NCBI GenBank assembly: GCA_026388155.1
Contig: JAPLKI010000010.1
Span: 1-64,000, forward strand
Reading direction: 5' to 3'
Length of the DNA stretch: 64,000 nucleotides
Origin: Elusimicrobiota bacterium
Lineage (GTDB): Bacteria > Elusimicrobiota > Elusimicrobia > Elusimicrobiales > UBA9959
A program made the translations under genes and the position numbers. The first letter of the stretch is position 1, and every line of letters starts with the position of its first letter. Positions 14,301-29,300 of the stretch are shown piece by piece. The notes beneath the pieces are model-generated. The model ran no database searches. It worked only from the letters and a program-made list of their open reading frames with translations, and had not been told where the DNA came from.

Positions 14301-17300
14301 GGAACATGAACTTTTCCGCAGCGGTTTTCAATGCCCAATGCTGGTATATCGTCACCACAAGCGCCACGGACAACGCGGGCAACGCCCAGTCCGCCGCCGC
14401 GCCCGGTTACAGGAGGTTCAGGTTCTCTCCGCCGCCCGCCGCCACCGGTATAATGGTGCCCGGCCACATGCGGTATCAGAAGAGCCTTACGGGTATAAGC
14501 GGCACGGCTAATTCGGATACCAAGAGTATCGCGCTTGATTTGAGGGATCTGAACAACAACTCCTACTGGAATTTCAACAGCAGGTCCTGGCAGGTAAGCT
14601 ACAGTTCCACGACCCTTACCACGATCCCGGGCAACGGCAACTGGAGCTATACCAATACCGCGAGTCTGCCGCCATTTCAGGAGAGTGCTGCCGGTTACAA
14701 TTTCAAGTCCACGGGCTATAATTTATGGGGCGTGGCCGAAACGCCCTACATCAGCAAGGTCTACTTTGACATGACCGCGCCGCTTGCCTCGGTCATGACG
14801 CCCGACTCCGGGAAAATGTATTACAACGCCATTCCCGTATTGTCCGGCACGGCTATGGACCCGCCGGGAATCACGCCGCCCGCCGCCGGCATTTATAAGG
14901 TCTGGCTCCAGCTGCAGGCCCTGAACGGCGACTTCACGAACCGGTATTGGGATAACGAGGCATCCACTTTCACGGCCGTCTGGAACCAGGCTGGCAGTAC
15001 GGCCGCGTATTACGGCTCCACCTGGGAATACACGGTGAGTTCTCCCACGGCGGCTTTAATAAACGGCGTGCGGTACGCCGCGAGCGTCAAAGCTTCGGAT
15101 ACGACTTACGCCGACGGCTTCCTTATGGGCACGGAATCCGAGCTGACCGGGGAGAATTATTTTAATTTTGACATCACGGCTCCCACCGCCACGATCACTT
15201 CCGTCTATAGCGGGCAGGTAAGGTCGGCGGTCTCAGTGGGCTCGGGCACTATTAAGGAGGACCTGGTTCTTTACAACGCGGCCAACGGCATTCCGGCCGG
15301 CGCGCAGATACAGTCCATAAAACTGCATATAAAAGATAATAACGCCAACAGGTACTGGACCGGCTCCGAGTGGAACGATACGGACCCCACGGTTTCAACC
15401 CCGGCCGCGGTCTATCAGTCTTCCTGGGTCGTTACCGCGGTTTTGCCGGCCGCGTACTGGCTGGATAACAACAGCTACACTATGTGGGCCGAGGCGCTGG
15501 ACAAGGCCGGCAATCTCCAGGCTGGTTTCACGGATAACGGGTCTTCAGTCACGTTCACCATGGATAAAAAAGCGCCGCTTGCCGTGATAAACACGCCGAA
15601 GGCGAATATAAACATATCCTCGCTGGAACTTGTGAGCGGCACAGCCAACGATCCCAATCCCGCCACCAACTCCGGCATAGCCGGCGCGGGCAATGTGCAG
15701 GTGCAGATATACTATGGGGATATATCAGACCCTTTCTATTACGACGGCTCGTCGGATTTCTCCGACCAGATCAGCGGCGGAAGTTCCTGGTGGCCGGCCA
15801 CCGGCTGGACGGCTTTGAACGCTTCTTCCGGCACCTGGGTTTACGCGCCGCCAAGCCTTGCCGCGGCCGTGGCCAAGGCCGGAGACAATATATACACGGT
15901 AAAGGTGCGGGTACAGGATAACGCGGTACCGACGCATAACCCCTACCCGAGCCTCCTGGCTAATGTGGTCACTAACGCCAACATCGTGTATGACGTTACG
16001 CCGCCCGTCTCAAGGGTGACGGCGCCCAAAGACAATGCCATAATAAAAACGAATGGCCTGAAATCCATTACCGGCACCGCGCTGGACAACCTGGCCGGCA
16101 TCTCCGCCGAGGGACAGATAGAGGTGAGCATCTGCGAAAAAACCCCGGGGAATTTCTGCTGGGACGGGCTCGGGCTGGGTACTTTCACGCTGACCTCCGA
16201 GGCTTTCCATCCGCTCAGCGTGCAATTGCAGGAGGCTTCTTACAATGTGGCGGACGCGAAGTGGAGCTTTACGGCGCCGTACTGGAGCGACGGCTACACT
16301 TATGTGATAAAGGTGCGCGCCTCGGACAATGTTACTCCGCCCAACATCGAGACGGACATTCCATCTGTCACGTTCACCTATGATACTACGCCGCCCGAGG
16401 CGGCCATAACCTACCCCTTTAATTTGCCGGATCCCCGCGGCAAACTGAACGCGCTGGCCGCGGTTTCCGGCACCGCCTTCGATCGATTCGGCGTAAAGTC
16501 CGTTTCCGTCTCGATGCAGGAGGACGACAGCGGGCTCTGGTACGATACGGACACCTCAACTTTCGACTCCGTCACCCATAAGTGGATCGGCGCCGTCTTA
16601 TCGGGCGCGGGACCGAACTATACCTGGAGCGCGGATGTGCCTCCTCTGACCGACAACAAGAACTATAACATCCAGGTTACCGCAAATGACCAGGCCGGCA
16701 ACGTGTTCACGGCTCCCTCTAACGTGGTGGTGCTTTACGACATTTCCCCGCCGGTGTCCAGGGTCTCGGCTCCCCAGGCCAACGGCTTCGTGAAAAGTCT
16801 CGCGCTGATAACGGGCACGGCGCAGGACGTCAACTCCCACCCGTCAGGCGTAGTCGGCACACAGCTCACGATACGGCGCGACGCCCCGGGCTTCGAATAT
16901 TGGAACGGGTCTATCTGGGCGCCCTCAGAGGCCTGGCTGAACGGCGCGTCGGGGTCTCCCTGGACAAAGGACACCCAGCTGCCGCCGGCCGATAATCAGG
17001 ACGACGGTCTGCAGGACGGGCGCCTTTACACCATGCAGACGCGGGCTTATGACGTGGCGGGCAATACCGAGACGCCCACGGCCTTCAGTTCTTTTGTTTT
17101 TGATGTTTCAAGCCCGACGATCACTATAGCCCGGCCGCTTAACAACAACCGCTATAATATCACCGGCAAACCTCTCGTTCTCATCACAGGCTCCGCGGGC
17201 GACGTTTATAGCGTCAAGTATCCGTGGGTAAGGATCCACGATCAGCAGCTAGACGCATACTGGCTGGACGCCGCGGGAGACTGCCCCGGGGTAACGCTTC

Positions 17301-20300
17301 CATCCTGGGTCCAATTCTACAACAACTGTCCGGGTTACCCTGAAATATGGAATGTGGCGCTGGGCTCTGCCCCCGGCGGCGCTTTCAACTGGAGCTACGA
17401 CTCATCCGGAGTTCCCTGGCCGGACAGGGACAATACTCTGAGCGTGGAAGCGAAAGCCATGGACGAGGCCGGCAACTATCGCATAACCAGTTCCATCTTC
17501 AGTTTTGATAAGACGCCGCCCGTCTCCATGATACTTTATCCGCCGACGGACGGCGTTCACTATTCTTCCATGACCGAGATAAGCGGCACTTCAAAGGACT
17601 TAGGTTCTCAAATAAGCAACGTCACGATCAAGATGTGGTATCTGAACGGCCCGGACACGTATTACTGGAGCCCCGTTGTTTCGGGCGAAGGCAAGCACTG
17701 GTCCAACACTGACGCCGGGTGGTCGTCCATCGCCGGCGCGCCCGGCCCTAAAGGCGGTTCGGATCCCTGGTCCTATTCCATTGATTTCACCGATCCGGGC
17801 GAAGATGTATTCGCCTGGAAGCAGGGCACTCACGACGGACTTAACGGCAAAACTTTCCATATACTGACCAAGGCCATTGACGCCACCACGAACGAGCAGG
17901 TTGACTTCAGCAGCAGCACCAGGACCTTCGTGTTTGACAATGAGCCGCCGTTGTCGGCGCCCGAACAGCCTGGCCAGGGCATGGCTTATAACTCGCTCAC
18001 TTTTATTTACGGCACCGCCGCGGACCCTGTAAGCGGAGTCGCCAACGCTCAAATATCCGTCTTAAGCCAGGACGAACCGGGCGGAGCCATGTATTCCTCC
18101 GGCTTTGGCTTCACTTTACCCGGCGAGTATTGGATACCGCTTGACAACCTCTATCCTTCTTCCTGGACTTACACGGCGAGCCAGATGCCCTTCGAGGATC
18201 AAAAGCATTATATAGTCAAATCCTCGGCCACCGACGCAATAGGGAATGTGCAATCCGCGGTGGGACAGTCCAGATTCCTGTTTGACACGACACAGCCGCA
18301 GTCCTCGCTGGTATATCCCGCCAATACCATAGTCTACGAGGATACCGAGCTTATTGAGGGAAATTCCTCGGACCCCGGCTTTAACAGCCAGGACATATAC
18401 AACAGCACCGGTTCCGGCGTTCATCCGACCCAGGCCTGGCAGAAAGGCAGCGCGGAGATAATGGTGTTCCGGGATACCGCGCCTTACATGGGCGGTTCGG
18501 GGCCGCTTGACTTCGGTAAAGGAAAAGGCTGGGACGACACGGGTTACTTCTGGGCCGGCTCCTCCTGGACAGCCGCTTCGGAAGGGCCGAAGTGGGTCCA
18601 GGCGAGCGCGCCGGGCAGCGCGGGCAACTGGCAGTATGAAGGGCTTATCTGCGCCGACGACGCCGCGCGCGCCGCCGGTACCTGCTGGGTCCGGGGCAAA
18701 GACCCCTACGCCGCCTGGGTAAGGGCGACGGATAACGCGGGTAACCAGCAGGATAATATCAGCATGGGCCCCAAGTTCTATATCGCCGCCACCGCCAAGA
18801 GTTTCCTTGTGACCGTGGAGAAGACCAATATCAGCGCCGGCGAGATAGTCAATATGACCGTGGAAGCCAGGGACGCCGAGAACGGGACCGGCTATACGGC
18901 AGCCAGTTATCAGAGCACGGTGACTTTCCATATTGACCTCCCCACCGACGGGCCGGAGGTGATGGATGATGATACCTTCATTGACGAGACCCACGGCCTG
19001 CCGCAGCAGTATAAATTCCCTGACAGCAAATACGGTGTTTCGACTTTCCCGATACGGCTCAGGAAGAACGGCTCCAGGAACCTGTTCGTGGTGGACAAGG
19101 ACAACGCGAACATACACGGCGCCGTTGTCGTAAATGTGGGCCCCGCCGCCGCCGACAGACTGCAGGTGATAGCCGACTATGACGCCGGCGAGCTGCCGGA
19201 TCCCGGCAGTCTGGCCGGCAAAAAGGGCGCCCCAAGGAGCATACCCGCCGGCACCAATGTGTCTTTCCTTGTCCAGGCGACGGACAAGTACTGGAACCTG
19301 GTGGTGTCCTCCGCCGTGCACGCCTTTGTTTCCGATACGGATCCCAATAACGATACGGCTTCCCCGGACGGGTTTGTCGATTTCGTGGGCTCCGCCACCA
19401 TCTCCCGCACTTTCTATTCCGCCGATCCCGCCGGCTGGCACACGATCGTAGCGGGCCAGGGGCTTTATCCCAACCTGAACAACCCGTCCTCCGATGTGCC
19501 GATAACCCCCCTGTCGGCCGACCGGCTGGTGGCGCTGCTGCCCGGTGAAAGCCGGGTGCAGGGCAAGTTCGACGTGCCGCCTTTCGGCAAGAGCGGGACG
19601 CCCTCCGACCTGCTGGCGGGAACTCCCTTCGCGGTGGCCGTTTACGGGACGGACAAGTACTATAACACCGATCCCGCGGCCGGATTCCAGGTTTCCGCCG
19701 ACATAACAACCGACCCTTACGACATAAACCCCGCGCAGCAGAACCTTGTTGCGGGCTCCACCGCTTTCATCTTTACGCCCGTGGTGGCTGCCGCGCACAC
19801 CATAAAGGCGGAAAGCTCCGCCCTGCCGTCCGCCACCTCGGCATATTTCACCCCTAACCCCGCGACGGTCTGGTGGAATATTCCCGTGAAACTGCATTTG
19901 CTGGCGGGAGGCCAGTCCGGCGACCCTGGTAAACCGCCTTATACGGCCGATCCCGCTACGGGAGGCAGAAGCGGCTCCGTAACGCCGCTTAAAGCCGGCG
20001 TGTACACCAGTATGACCGTAAACCTGGTGGACGACTACTATAATGTGGTGAAAGGAACGACTCCTTTTATGAGCGTCTCCTCCAATACCCCGGTGGTTGA
20101 GATGTCTTTCCTGAACGACCCTTATATCAAAGCGTGGGGGCTGGCCTCGTCTGTCTTCCAGCAGGGCCTGGTGAACGGAACTACCATCTTCACTTTCGCG
20201 CCCGCGACCAGGAACCAGGGTGCCGGGCTCTCCGTGCAGGTTGCCGACACCGGAGCCACCAAATTCAGCACTGATACGGTCGGCGGTCTGATAGTGGCCC

Positions 20301-23300
20301 CGAACAAACCCGTGGCCCTTCAGCTCCTTGTGCCGCCGGAAACGGCGGTTGAGGGCTCTCTCACGGGTAAATCCGCCAGTGCCGCCGGACCGCTGACGGC
20401 CGGCACCAACTACAGCATTGAGGTGCGTTCGGTGGACGCGTACTGGAACTTTGCATCCGACACCAGAAAGGTGAAGCTGACATCGAATGACGTCTATGCC
20501 AGCACTAAACCTGCCACGCCTTTGAACAACGGCGTGGCCATCATTTCCTTTATCCCCAGCGCCGCCACCTCAAACCTGGTGATCAACGCCGTTGACGAGG
20601 GCCTGTCGCCTCCTAATCTTGACTCGCAGACTGACTCGGGCGTGACAGTCAACCCCGGCGCGCCCGTGAAAATGATGTTTGTCCTGCCGGACCAGTATCT
20701 TGTGCCCGGTAAGACCACGGAGCCTTACGGCGTGGCCGGCGACATTTCCACCCGGACGGCCGGCGTTTATTTCAACGTCGCGGTTTACGCCGCCGACACG
20801 CGCTACAACCGGGTTTACGGAGTGAACAAGAGCAATATCAGGGTCACGTCGGACGATATGTTCGCCAGTTATATAGGCGACTTTGACATGACGGACGGCA
20901 GCGTTGCGGTCAACAACATCAACCTGAGGAGCGCCGGCCCGGCGATCATCACGGCCACGGACCTGAGCGGCTCCGACCCGTACCTTGTGGGCGCCCTCAG
21001 TTCCGAATTCGTTCTTAACCCGGGCAATCCGACCAGGCTGCGCGCCATGGTGCCCGGCGAAAGCAGCGTGCCGGGCGACAATCTGGGCAACGGCCGGAGC
21101 GGCACCTCCACGGGCCAGAAGGCCGGCTACCCGTTCAACGTCACGGTTGATATTACCGACGCTTTCTGGAACCTGACCCCGGGTGCCAGCCAGGAAATAC
21201 GCCTTGTTTCGGACGACCATTACACACAAATCAGCCCTTTATCGCAGGTCATCATCGGGTCCGGCACCTTTATGGTCACCCCGGCGCGCACGGGAGACAA
21301 CGTCCTGCGCGCGGAGCTGGTGAACGCCGTTCCTCCCTGGGGCCCGACGTTGGCGCCGGATCTGGCCACGACGGTAAATGTGTCGCCCGGAGACCCTGTG
21401 CGTCTGCTTCTGTTGATGCCGGGGGAGGATTTTAACCAGGGCTTGCTCCCGGGCACGGGCACGGGCAAGGTCGGCGCCGCCAAGGACCAGACCGCCGGCG
21501 CCAGCTTCGGGGTGCGCGTAGGCGTTATTGACGCGTATTCCAACCTTGTGCCGGGCAGGCCCCTTGACGTGAAGGTCGGCACGCCTTCTGATAAATATGC
21601 GCCCGCTGTCAGCACGGCGCCCATAAACACCGCCGTCGGCTACACCGACCTTATGTACGTAAGCATGCGCACTGCGGCCACCCATTACCTTACCGCCACC
21701 GACTACGGACACTCCGGTATTTCGGACGACACGCAATCTTCCACTTTTACCGTCATCCCCGCGGCGCCGGTGGGGCTGCAGTTGCTGGTGCCCGGCGAAA
21801 CGGCTGTGCCCGGCTCGGGCGTTTACCCGGCTGGGGGAAAGATGGTTTCCGTTGACACCCGGACTGCCGGAGTCCCTTTCAGCGTGACCGTCAACCTGGT
21901 GGACCCGTACATGAACCTTTACAAGGGGTTCGCAAAAGGTCCTACGGTTTACGTGAATACCTCGGACCTGTACGACATAGAACCCTCAAGCGCGATACTG
22001 AACCAGGGGACCGCGCAGATGCCGGTGACCCTGGTGACCCGGTCAGCGGCGTCCTCTCTGAAGGCTTACCCGGTCAGCGCCGCCGACAATTATGTCTGCA
22101 GCGGCAATGCCCCCGACAGCATCTGCCGCAATGACGACGCGGCGGCAAAGTCTTTATTCAAGGTTTACACCTCAACCGGTGTGCGGCTTGAGGTGGTGCT
22201 GCCGGGCCAGTCGCTGGTGGAAGGCAAATGTAATGTCAGCCCGCCCTGCCTCGATCCGCTGATTTCCTGGCCCGGGCGCAGCGGCCCTCCTTCCATTCAC
22301 GTTATAGGGACAGGCGCGCTGTACGCGAGCGTTTACCTGACGGATATGTATTACAACAAAGCAACATACCTTTCCGGCGCGGCCCAGGATACTTACCCGC
22401 CGGCCATGATGCCGGAGGTGAAGCTTTCGCTGCCGCAGGACCCCAAGGCTGTCCCGCCGGCCGCGCAGACGCTGTTTGACGGCCTCGCCGTGTTCACTGT
22501 TGACGCGCGGACCTCTGTAAGCTCCTACACCGTAGTGGCGGCCACGACCGCGTTATCGGCCGCTTCCTACACAAGGGGGGTTTCCACTCTCACCGTCCAG
22601 ACCGGACCCGCCACTCACATGGTTTACGTGCTGCCCTCCACCACGGTCGTGGCCGGCGTACCCTTCTCAGCCACGCTCTATGTTAAAGACGCCTTTGAAA
22701 ACAACTGCGATACAGGCCCGAATGTCTACCTTGGAACAGCCATTTTTGACCTGGTGGCCTTGGACGACTTTAACCAGCTCCCTAGCCTTTTATCACAGAC
22801 GACCAATTTTATTCCTTCTGATCTGGGCGTTAAGAACCTTCCCAACTGGTTTACCATGCGCAAGGCCGGGATAAATACTCTGGGCGCCTATGACTCGCTG
22901 GAACCCGACGTCGTAAAGGTCTCGCCGCCGGCGAATATTTTTGTCCTGCCCGGGCCTCCCAGCCTTTACCGCGTTGTCCCCGATACCAACATAGAAGTGC
23001 CGGCCGGCACAAAAGTCTCGCCCGGGCGCCAGACGCTGACAGCGCAGCTTTCCGACATCTACGACAATCCGATTTCTTCGGCCGGGGTGCCGGTTTACAT
23101 TTCCATATCCGAAGTTTACGGCTCCACCGGCACGCTGCTGTACAAGAACGGGTTCGACTGGTTTGATATGGGCGTTTCAACCCTCATGTACACCGACGAT
23201 TCAGGCCAGGTTGGCGTTTCCACTCAGGTCGCCTACATGGTTTCCAGCCACTCTGGCGACTGGGCGCGTATATGGATGGGAACGACCACCGTTACCACCG

Positions 23301-26300
23301 ACCCCGTCGCCTACACCCTGGACCTGGCCGCAAAACAGAACCTCAGCGGCAAGTTGACCACCACGGGCGGCGGGCCTTCCAAGCTGCTGTTCATCTCCAG
23401 CCAGCCGGCGGCCACGGTCGGTATACAGGAGAGGGACGGCATCGGAGCCTTCTTTACGATAGAGCGCCGCGATGACTTTGACAATCTTACCAAGCAGGAG
23501 GAGACCGACATTCCCCTCACGCTGCCGGACGACCAGTATACGATCCATACCGACCTGGGCCGCATCCGGGGCACCACCACCAATTACGGAGATTACGGCT
23601 TCCGCAACATCGGGAACGACCATTTCATCATCCTGGCCAGCATAATGCCAAGCCAGACGCAGGTGTCTTTCCGCTACCATGACAGGACCTCCTCTTATTC
23701 CGGAGTGTCCCCGTCCTCCAATACTTTTGAAGGCGCCCGTCCCGGCTACTGGCAGATACAGGCCGGGAAAGGTACCATGCAGATCGTACACCAATTGCGC
23801 ATGGACCCCATGGAAATATCCAAGGTCTCTTTCAACAACCAGCCCAACACGCTCGTAGCGGGCAAGGTTACCGACTTGCTGGACGTTGTGCGCTATTTCA
23901 AGCCTGAGTTGAGGGACAGGTTTGACAACCCCTCAGTGGCCACCGAAACGGTCCGCGTGCAGCTGTCCACTTTCACCCGCCAGGCTTCGGCGCTGAACGA
24001 TTCTTTTGCTTTTTCGATCTCCAGCCTGACGCTTCCCGGATTGCCGGTGTTCGATTCACCTGTGACTTACCTTGACATTCCGCTGGACGCTTATGCGGCC
24101 ACTTTCTATTATCTGGATACCACGGCTTCCGGGGTCTACGCTTCTTCCGTGCCTGTAAAGCCGATAATAAGTATCGAGGCGCAGGACCATACCGACTGGA
24201 CGGCTTCAACCCAGTCCGTTACCGTGCTCCCCGACCAGACTCGCAAGGTTAATGTCACAAAGAACGCCGGCCAGACCATAGTAGCCGGGACGACTTCCCA
24301 GATGTTCGTGGTGGCCATAGAGGACCAGTACGGCAATCCTACGCCGCTGGTGGCCGGGCAGGAAGACTCCGAAGGGGCCGGCGTGGCCCTGAAGCTGGAT
24401 TCTGATTCCCTGGGCCGCGTCACCTTCTCATCGCCGGATGTCTCCAGCTTTACGGCAAAGCCCGGCGTCGCTAAGATGGCGCTGGGTGAGTCCGCGACCA
24501 GCTTCTACCTGATAGATACGCTGGTTTCCGCGCCTACCCACACTCTCACCATAAATTCGGTGGTGCCGCAGGGCTGGGAGCCCGCCGTTTCTTCTTACAC
24601 GATAATCGCGGCTCAGCCCGACCATTTGCTGTTCTACACCCAGCCGCGCCGCCTGGTGGCCGGCACCACCGTGCAGTACCAGGATTACGCGCATAACATT
24701 ACCACGCCGACCGTAATAACCATGGTGCTCAGGGACCGTTACGAAAACACAACTACCACCGATACCACAACCATGGTGCGCTTCTCCGCCGCGCGCAGCA
24801 GCACGTACGGCGGTATAGACGCGGCGAAACCCGTGCAGTCCGGAGGCAACGGCTGGCAGCTGCTCAAAACCAATCCGCTGGACTTCGAAATCTATTCGGG
24901 CCGGTCCTATGCCGACATCTATGTGTGGGATACCCAGGTGGGCACGGCTACCATAATGGCCGACACTTCGATCATCTCCACCCAAGGGGTTACTGAGGCA
25001 ACGCTGCCGCGGGTAACGCAGGACCAGTACATAACTCCCAACGCCGCGTCCTATTTCACGCTGCATCACACGTACACACTGTCCACCCCGCTGCGCGTGA
25101 ATATCGCCGGCTCGGTGACGATGCGCGCCCGGGATAGTTTCGGAAACATCGCCACCGGCGACGGTATAAACGGCAAATACTATACCGGCAAGATAAATAT
25201 GGGCACCAACTCCACGGGGTCCGCGGATCTGCGCGACGGGTTTAATAAGACCACTGATTACACTTTCGTGACGGGGGACCGGGGCGAGCGCCAGCTGCGG
25301 CTGATGGACACTTTCGTGGAAAGGCTGAAGGTCAGCGTCTGGGACTATTACAAGTCGACGACGACCTACGGCTACACGGGGGACGGCGCCCGCGGCCTGC
25401 CCGTGGGTTCGGACCCGGACGTTGAACTGTCGGGCCTGGTAGTAATTCCCACCGACCTGGCGCCCGAGGACCCGGTGCCTTCGGTCAAGCAATCAATAGG
25501 CCTTACGCGGCTTTCCCTCTACCAGGGTGACGGAGTTACGAGCGACACCCCGTCGCCCGTGCCCATGCTGAGGCTTACCATGAAGACCTCGCCCGCCGGC
25601 TCCCCGTCCGCCTATCTGCAGTCCATTCTGGTAAAGAGCTCCGGCACTTTACCCTACTCGGATGTGGCGGAGGCCGGGCTTTACGCCGATAACCCCGTAA
25701 ACGGACAGGTCGGAATCTTTGACGGGGAAAACACGCTTGGCGGGCCTCTGACCGACATATTCATCTCAAGCGGCGTTTACGACACGGGCCTCATGGGCTG
25801 GCATTTTGACGATCTTAATATAAAGCTTTCCACCGCGGTGCTGATCTCAAATACCCCGAGGAATTTCTTCCTCACTGTGCGCATCTCCACCGGGGCCACC
25901 ACGCCGCGGAATCTGGCGCTTATCGTGGAGAATCCGACCAGTGTGGTGCTGGTGTCGACTTACGTGGGCGTGGCCGCCAACAATTTCCCAATATTCACCT
26001 CCACCTCGCCGGTGCGGAACACTCCCGCCAAGGTGCATATTAAAGGCACCGATATAAGCGCCTGGTGGCAGCCCACGGTGGGCGGCGTCCTGCTCGAGCC
26101 GGACCAGTATCCTTACGTTGAGCAGGGACTGGAAAGAGCCGGCATGCTGAAACTGCAGGCCTGGACGGAGGGCTTTGTGGCCACACTGAAGTCCTTCCGG
26201 ATAATAAAAACCGGCTCCGGTCTGGGCTCCGACCTGTTGAGCGTGAGGGTTTTCCTTGACGCGTCCGGCACGGGCGACGATGCCTGGACGCTGGGTGACG

Positions 26301-29300
26301 GTATCTTTAATCGCAGCATTGACAAGGAAATTACCGATCCCAACAACCCGCCTGTTTCCGACCCGTCGGATACGGAACTTTTCACGCTGCCGCTGAGCAA
26401 CGCCGGCATGGACGGCAACATAACCATTTCCACCAGGACCTACTTTGTGGTTTATGAATTCGCGTCGGACGCGGTGCCTTCCCCGGCGGCGCCCGCGGCC
26501 CCCATAACCCACGGAGCCAGGCTTGAAACTTCGGGCGTGGGCCTGACCGACGGCGTGATAGTCGCCTTCAGCCCGATCGCTTCCTCGACCGTGCCGCTTT
26601 ATGCCACCGGCGATGTCGTGTATCTGGCGGCTATGAACAAGGCTGATCCGAATAATTTCTCAAAACCCACATTTGTGACTCAGAATGACGTCAACAAGGC
26701 CATAGCCAGGCTTACGATGCAGATAGGCGTGCCTAACGGCTCCACCTTTAAGGGCTCCGCCGTGTGGACGGGACTTAAGCTTGACAGGTGGATAAACTCG
26801 TCCGAGAACGGCGGCGACCCCTCTAAATGTTCAGGCGGCGCGCCTCTTTATAATAAAGCCTCCGACGTTAAAAAGATAGACGTGTGGTACGATTCGACCG
26901 GCGACGGCCTGCTGGAAACAACCACTACCGTAAAGGACACCGAAGTGCTGCTTGTGGGCGCGAAGAACAGAGTATTCCCTACCGGCGTCCTGGCTTTGCC
27001 GTTAGCGCCTGATAGCGGCGCCATAAAAGTGCTGGATATACAGAAATTCTTCCCTTCCGACACCACGTTCCCCATGGCGCCTGGCAGGCTTATAATCAAC
27101 GACGCTCAGAGCGACCCGGCGCTGAAAGAGGTGGTATATTACTCAAGCGTGAACGTGATTACGAACACCTTTAACGGCCTTACAAGGGGCGCCGAGTGCA
27201 CCACGGCGCTTAGCTGGTCTTCAGGTACCGTAATATCGGGCCAGGCCATACTGCCCCTTAAAGGCTTCGGCAGCACGCTGGACGGACAGTCTCTGTTCGT
27301 TACTCCCAAGGACTACTTTATCACCTACGACATAGATCCGCTTGCCACGGTGGATAATTTAGCCAATCTCGGCCTTTCCATCAGAAGCACCGATTATTTC
27401 ACCATAAAGGCGCCAAAACAGATGAGCACCTATAATATCGGTCCGAGCCTCTCCGTATCGCTGGTGGGCAAGGTTAAAGAATACGCCGATAAAGTTACGA
27501 TAAACGCCATCGATACCACCATGGGCGATACTTTGCAGCAGAAAAAGCTGAACCAGCCGATAATTTCGCTTACCGCGAAGACGGATACAGCGGACGCCCT
27601 GTGGCGCTGGCTGATCGTTTTCGCCACAGGCGCCGTGGTAGAGGACGGTACCGCAATGAACGACGTGGATGCGGTAAAGGTTTGGTATGATTCCGACAAC
27701 AACGGCCTTCTGGGCGGCTCCGATGTTCTGATAGGCTCCGGCACTTTCGGAAACACCTCTTATGGCCCGCTGGCTGCCAAAGTGTATATCAGCACGACGG
27801 CGCGCCTGCTGAGCGAGTCGCAGGCGCAGGTTGACAATGTTTCACAGCGTTTCTTCATTACCTATGATATGAAGGATTCCGCCTTGCCGAACGACGCTTA
27901 CGGCCTTCCGAGGTATATCGGCGCTTATTTAACTGCGGAGTCTTTCCCTATGGGAAGCCCGTCAATGGATGACGTAGCAAGGGACGCTTTCTCATGGCCG
28001 AACTACTACGACACGGGCTCGCCGCTGCCCTTCACCTCCAGGATGCGCGCCGTAATATCGGCTCCAAGCGTGGTCACGGTGGAGTCCAGGCCGATATTCG
28101 CATCCCCGCTTTCGCAAAATACGGCGGCGCCGGTTCTCGCCCAGGACATAGCCACTACGGGGCCGAGCGGGGACCCGGCATGGGTTATAAGTTCCACCGC
28201 CGGCCTTAACTCTTCCGGCTATTGCGTGGTTGACAACGAGATCATCCATTACGGCGACACCACCGCCGGCGCGCTCCTCTATGTGGAAAGGGGGCAGTTC
28301 GGCTCGGTGATGGTGAAGCACAGTTCCGGAGCCGTTATCGGAACCGAGGTTTTCCAGGGGACTGTAAACTGGCCGATGCTCAAGTTGACCGTGACTACCG
28401 ACGGCTATGGCGTGCGCTGGCAGGGCGTTAAACTTAAAAGGCTTCAGCCTGACGGCGGAACTTCCGAACCTTCCGACGACCTTAACGGTTACGACTCCGA
28501 TGTGAGTGAGGTAACTGTGTGGAAAGATAATGGCAACGGGATCTTTGACCGGGACCCGGCAACCGGCCAGAACTACACCGATACCGTGATCGGCCGCGGA
28601 CATTTCGGCGTGAGCCCCGACCCGGTGGGCAGGGTCACCATAAGCGTCGTAGACCCCGCCCTCAAGGGACAGCCCTACGTGGTGGTAAGCGCCACGTCGA
28701 CGGTGTTTTTTGTCTCCCTCAGCGTGGACAGGGCCGCCAATTTCTCGCATATAGCGCTTACGCCGCCCAACTCCGTCACGGGCGTGGAAGTGCCCGGTGT
28801 AACCAGCTTTATATTCGGGCCAGAGGGTGCCGGGCACACTTCCTATTTCCCGTCCCCGACCCAGAGCCAGGTGCAGGTGCTGCTGCCCGTGTTTAACACG
28901 ATAACAATGGAGCCGGACGACGTTTCGCCCGTAACCGTGACGCAGAACGACAAGAACGTGGGCTTTCTGGCCATGAACATGTATGTGGATAAAACCTCCG
29001 CCAAAGTTCAGGCTCTGCGCGTGAACAGGACCGGCACGGCCAACGATTCAGACATAGACCTGGTAAAGGTGTGGAAAGACTCCAACGGCGACTGCCTGCT
29101 CAGCGCGGTGGATGTTTCCACGGACGCTTCCGGCCTTTATCCGAACCTGATGTCTTACGGCAATGAGGCGTTCTCCGCCGGCACGGTCAACCTGACGCTC
29201 AAAAAGCCGCTGTTCGTAACAACGGCGCCGGCCTGCTTCTTTATCACTTACGATGTGGCGCAGTACGCCAGCGTGAAAACCACCATGGGGCTGAAGATCC

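Noticed and set aside
18116-19897. A 593-codon open frame on the minus strand inside the giant gene
   Set aside because: It is antisense to a well-structured repeat protein, is rich in G/R/V/H as expected for the shadow of GC-rich codons, and has no recognisable domain.
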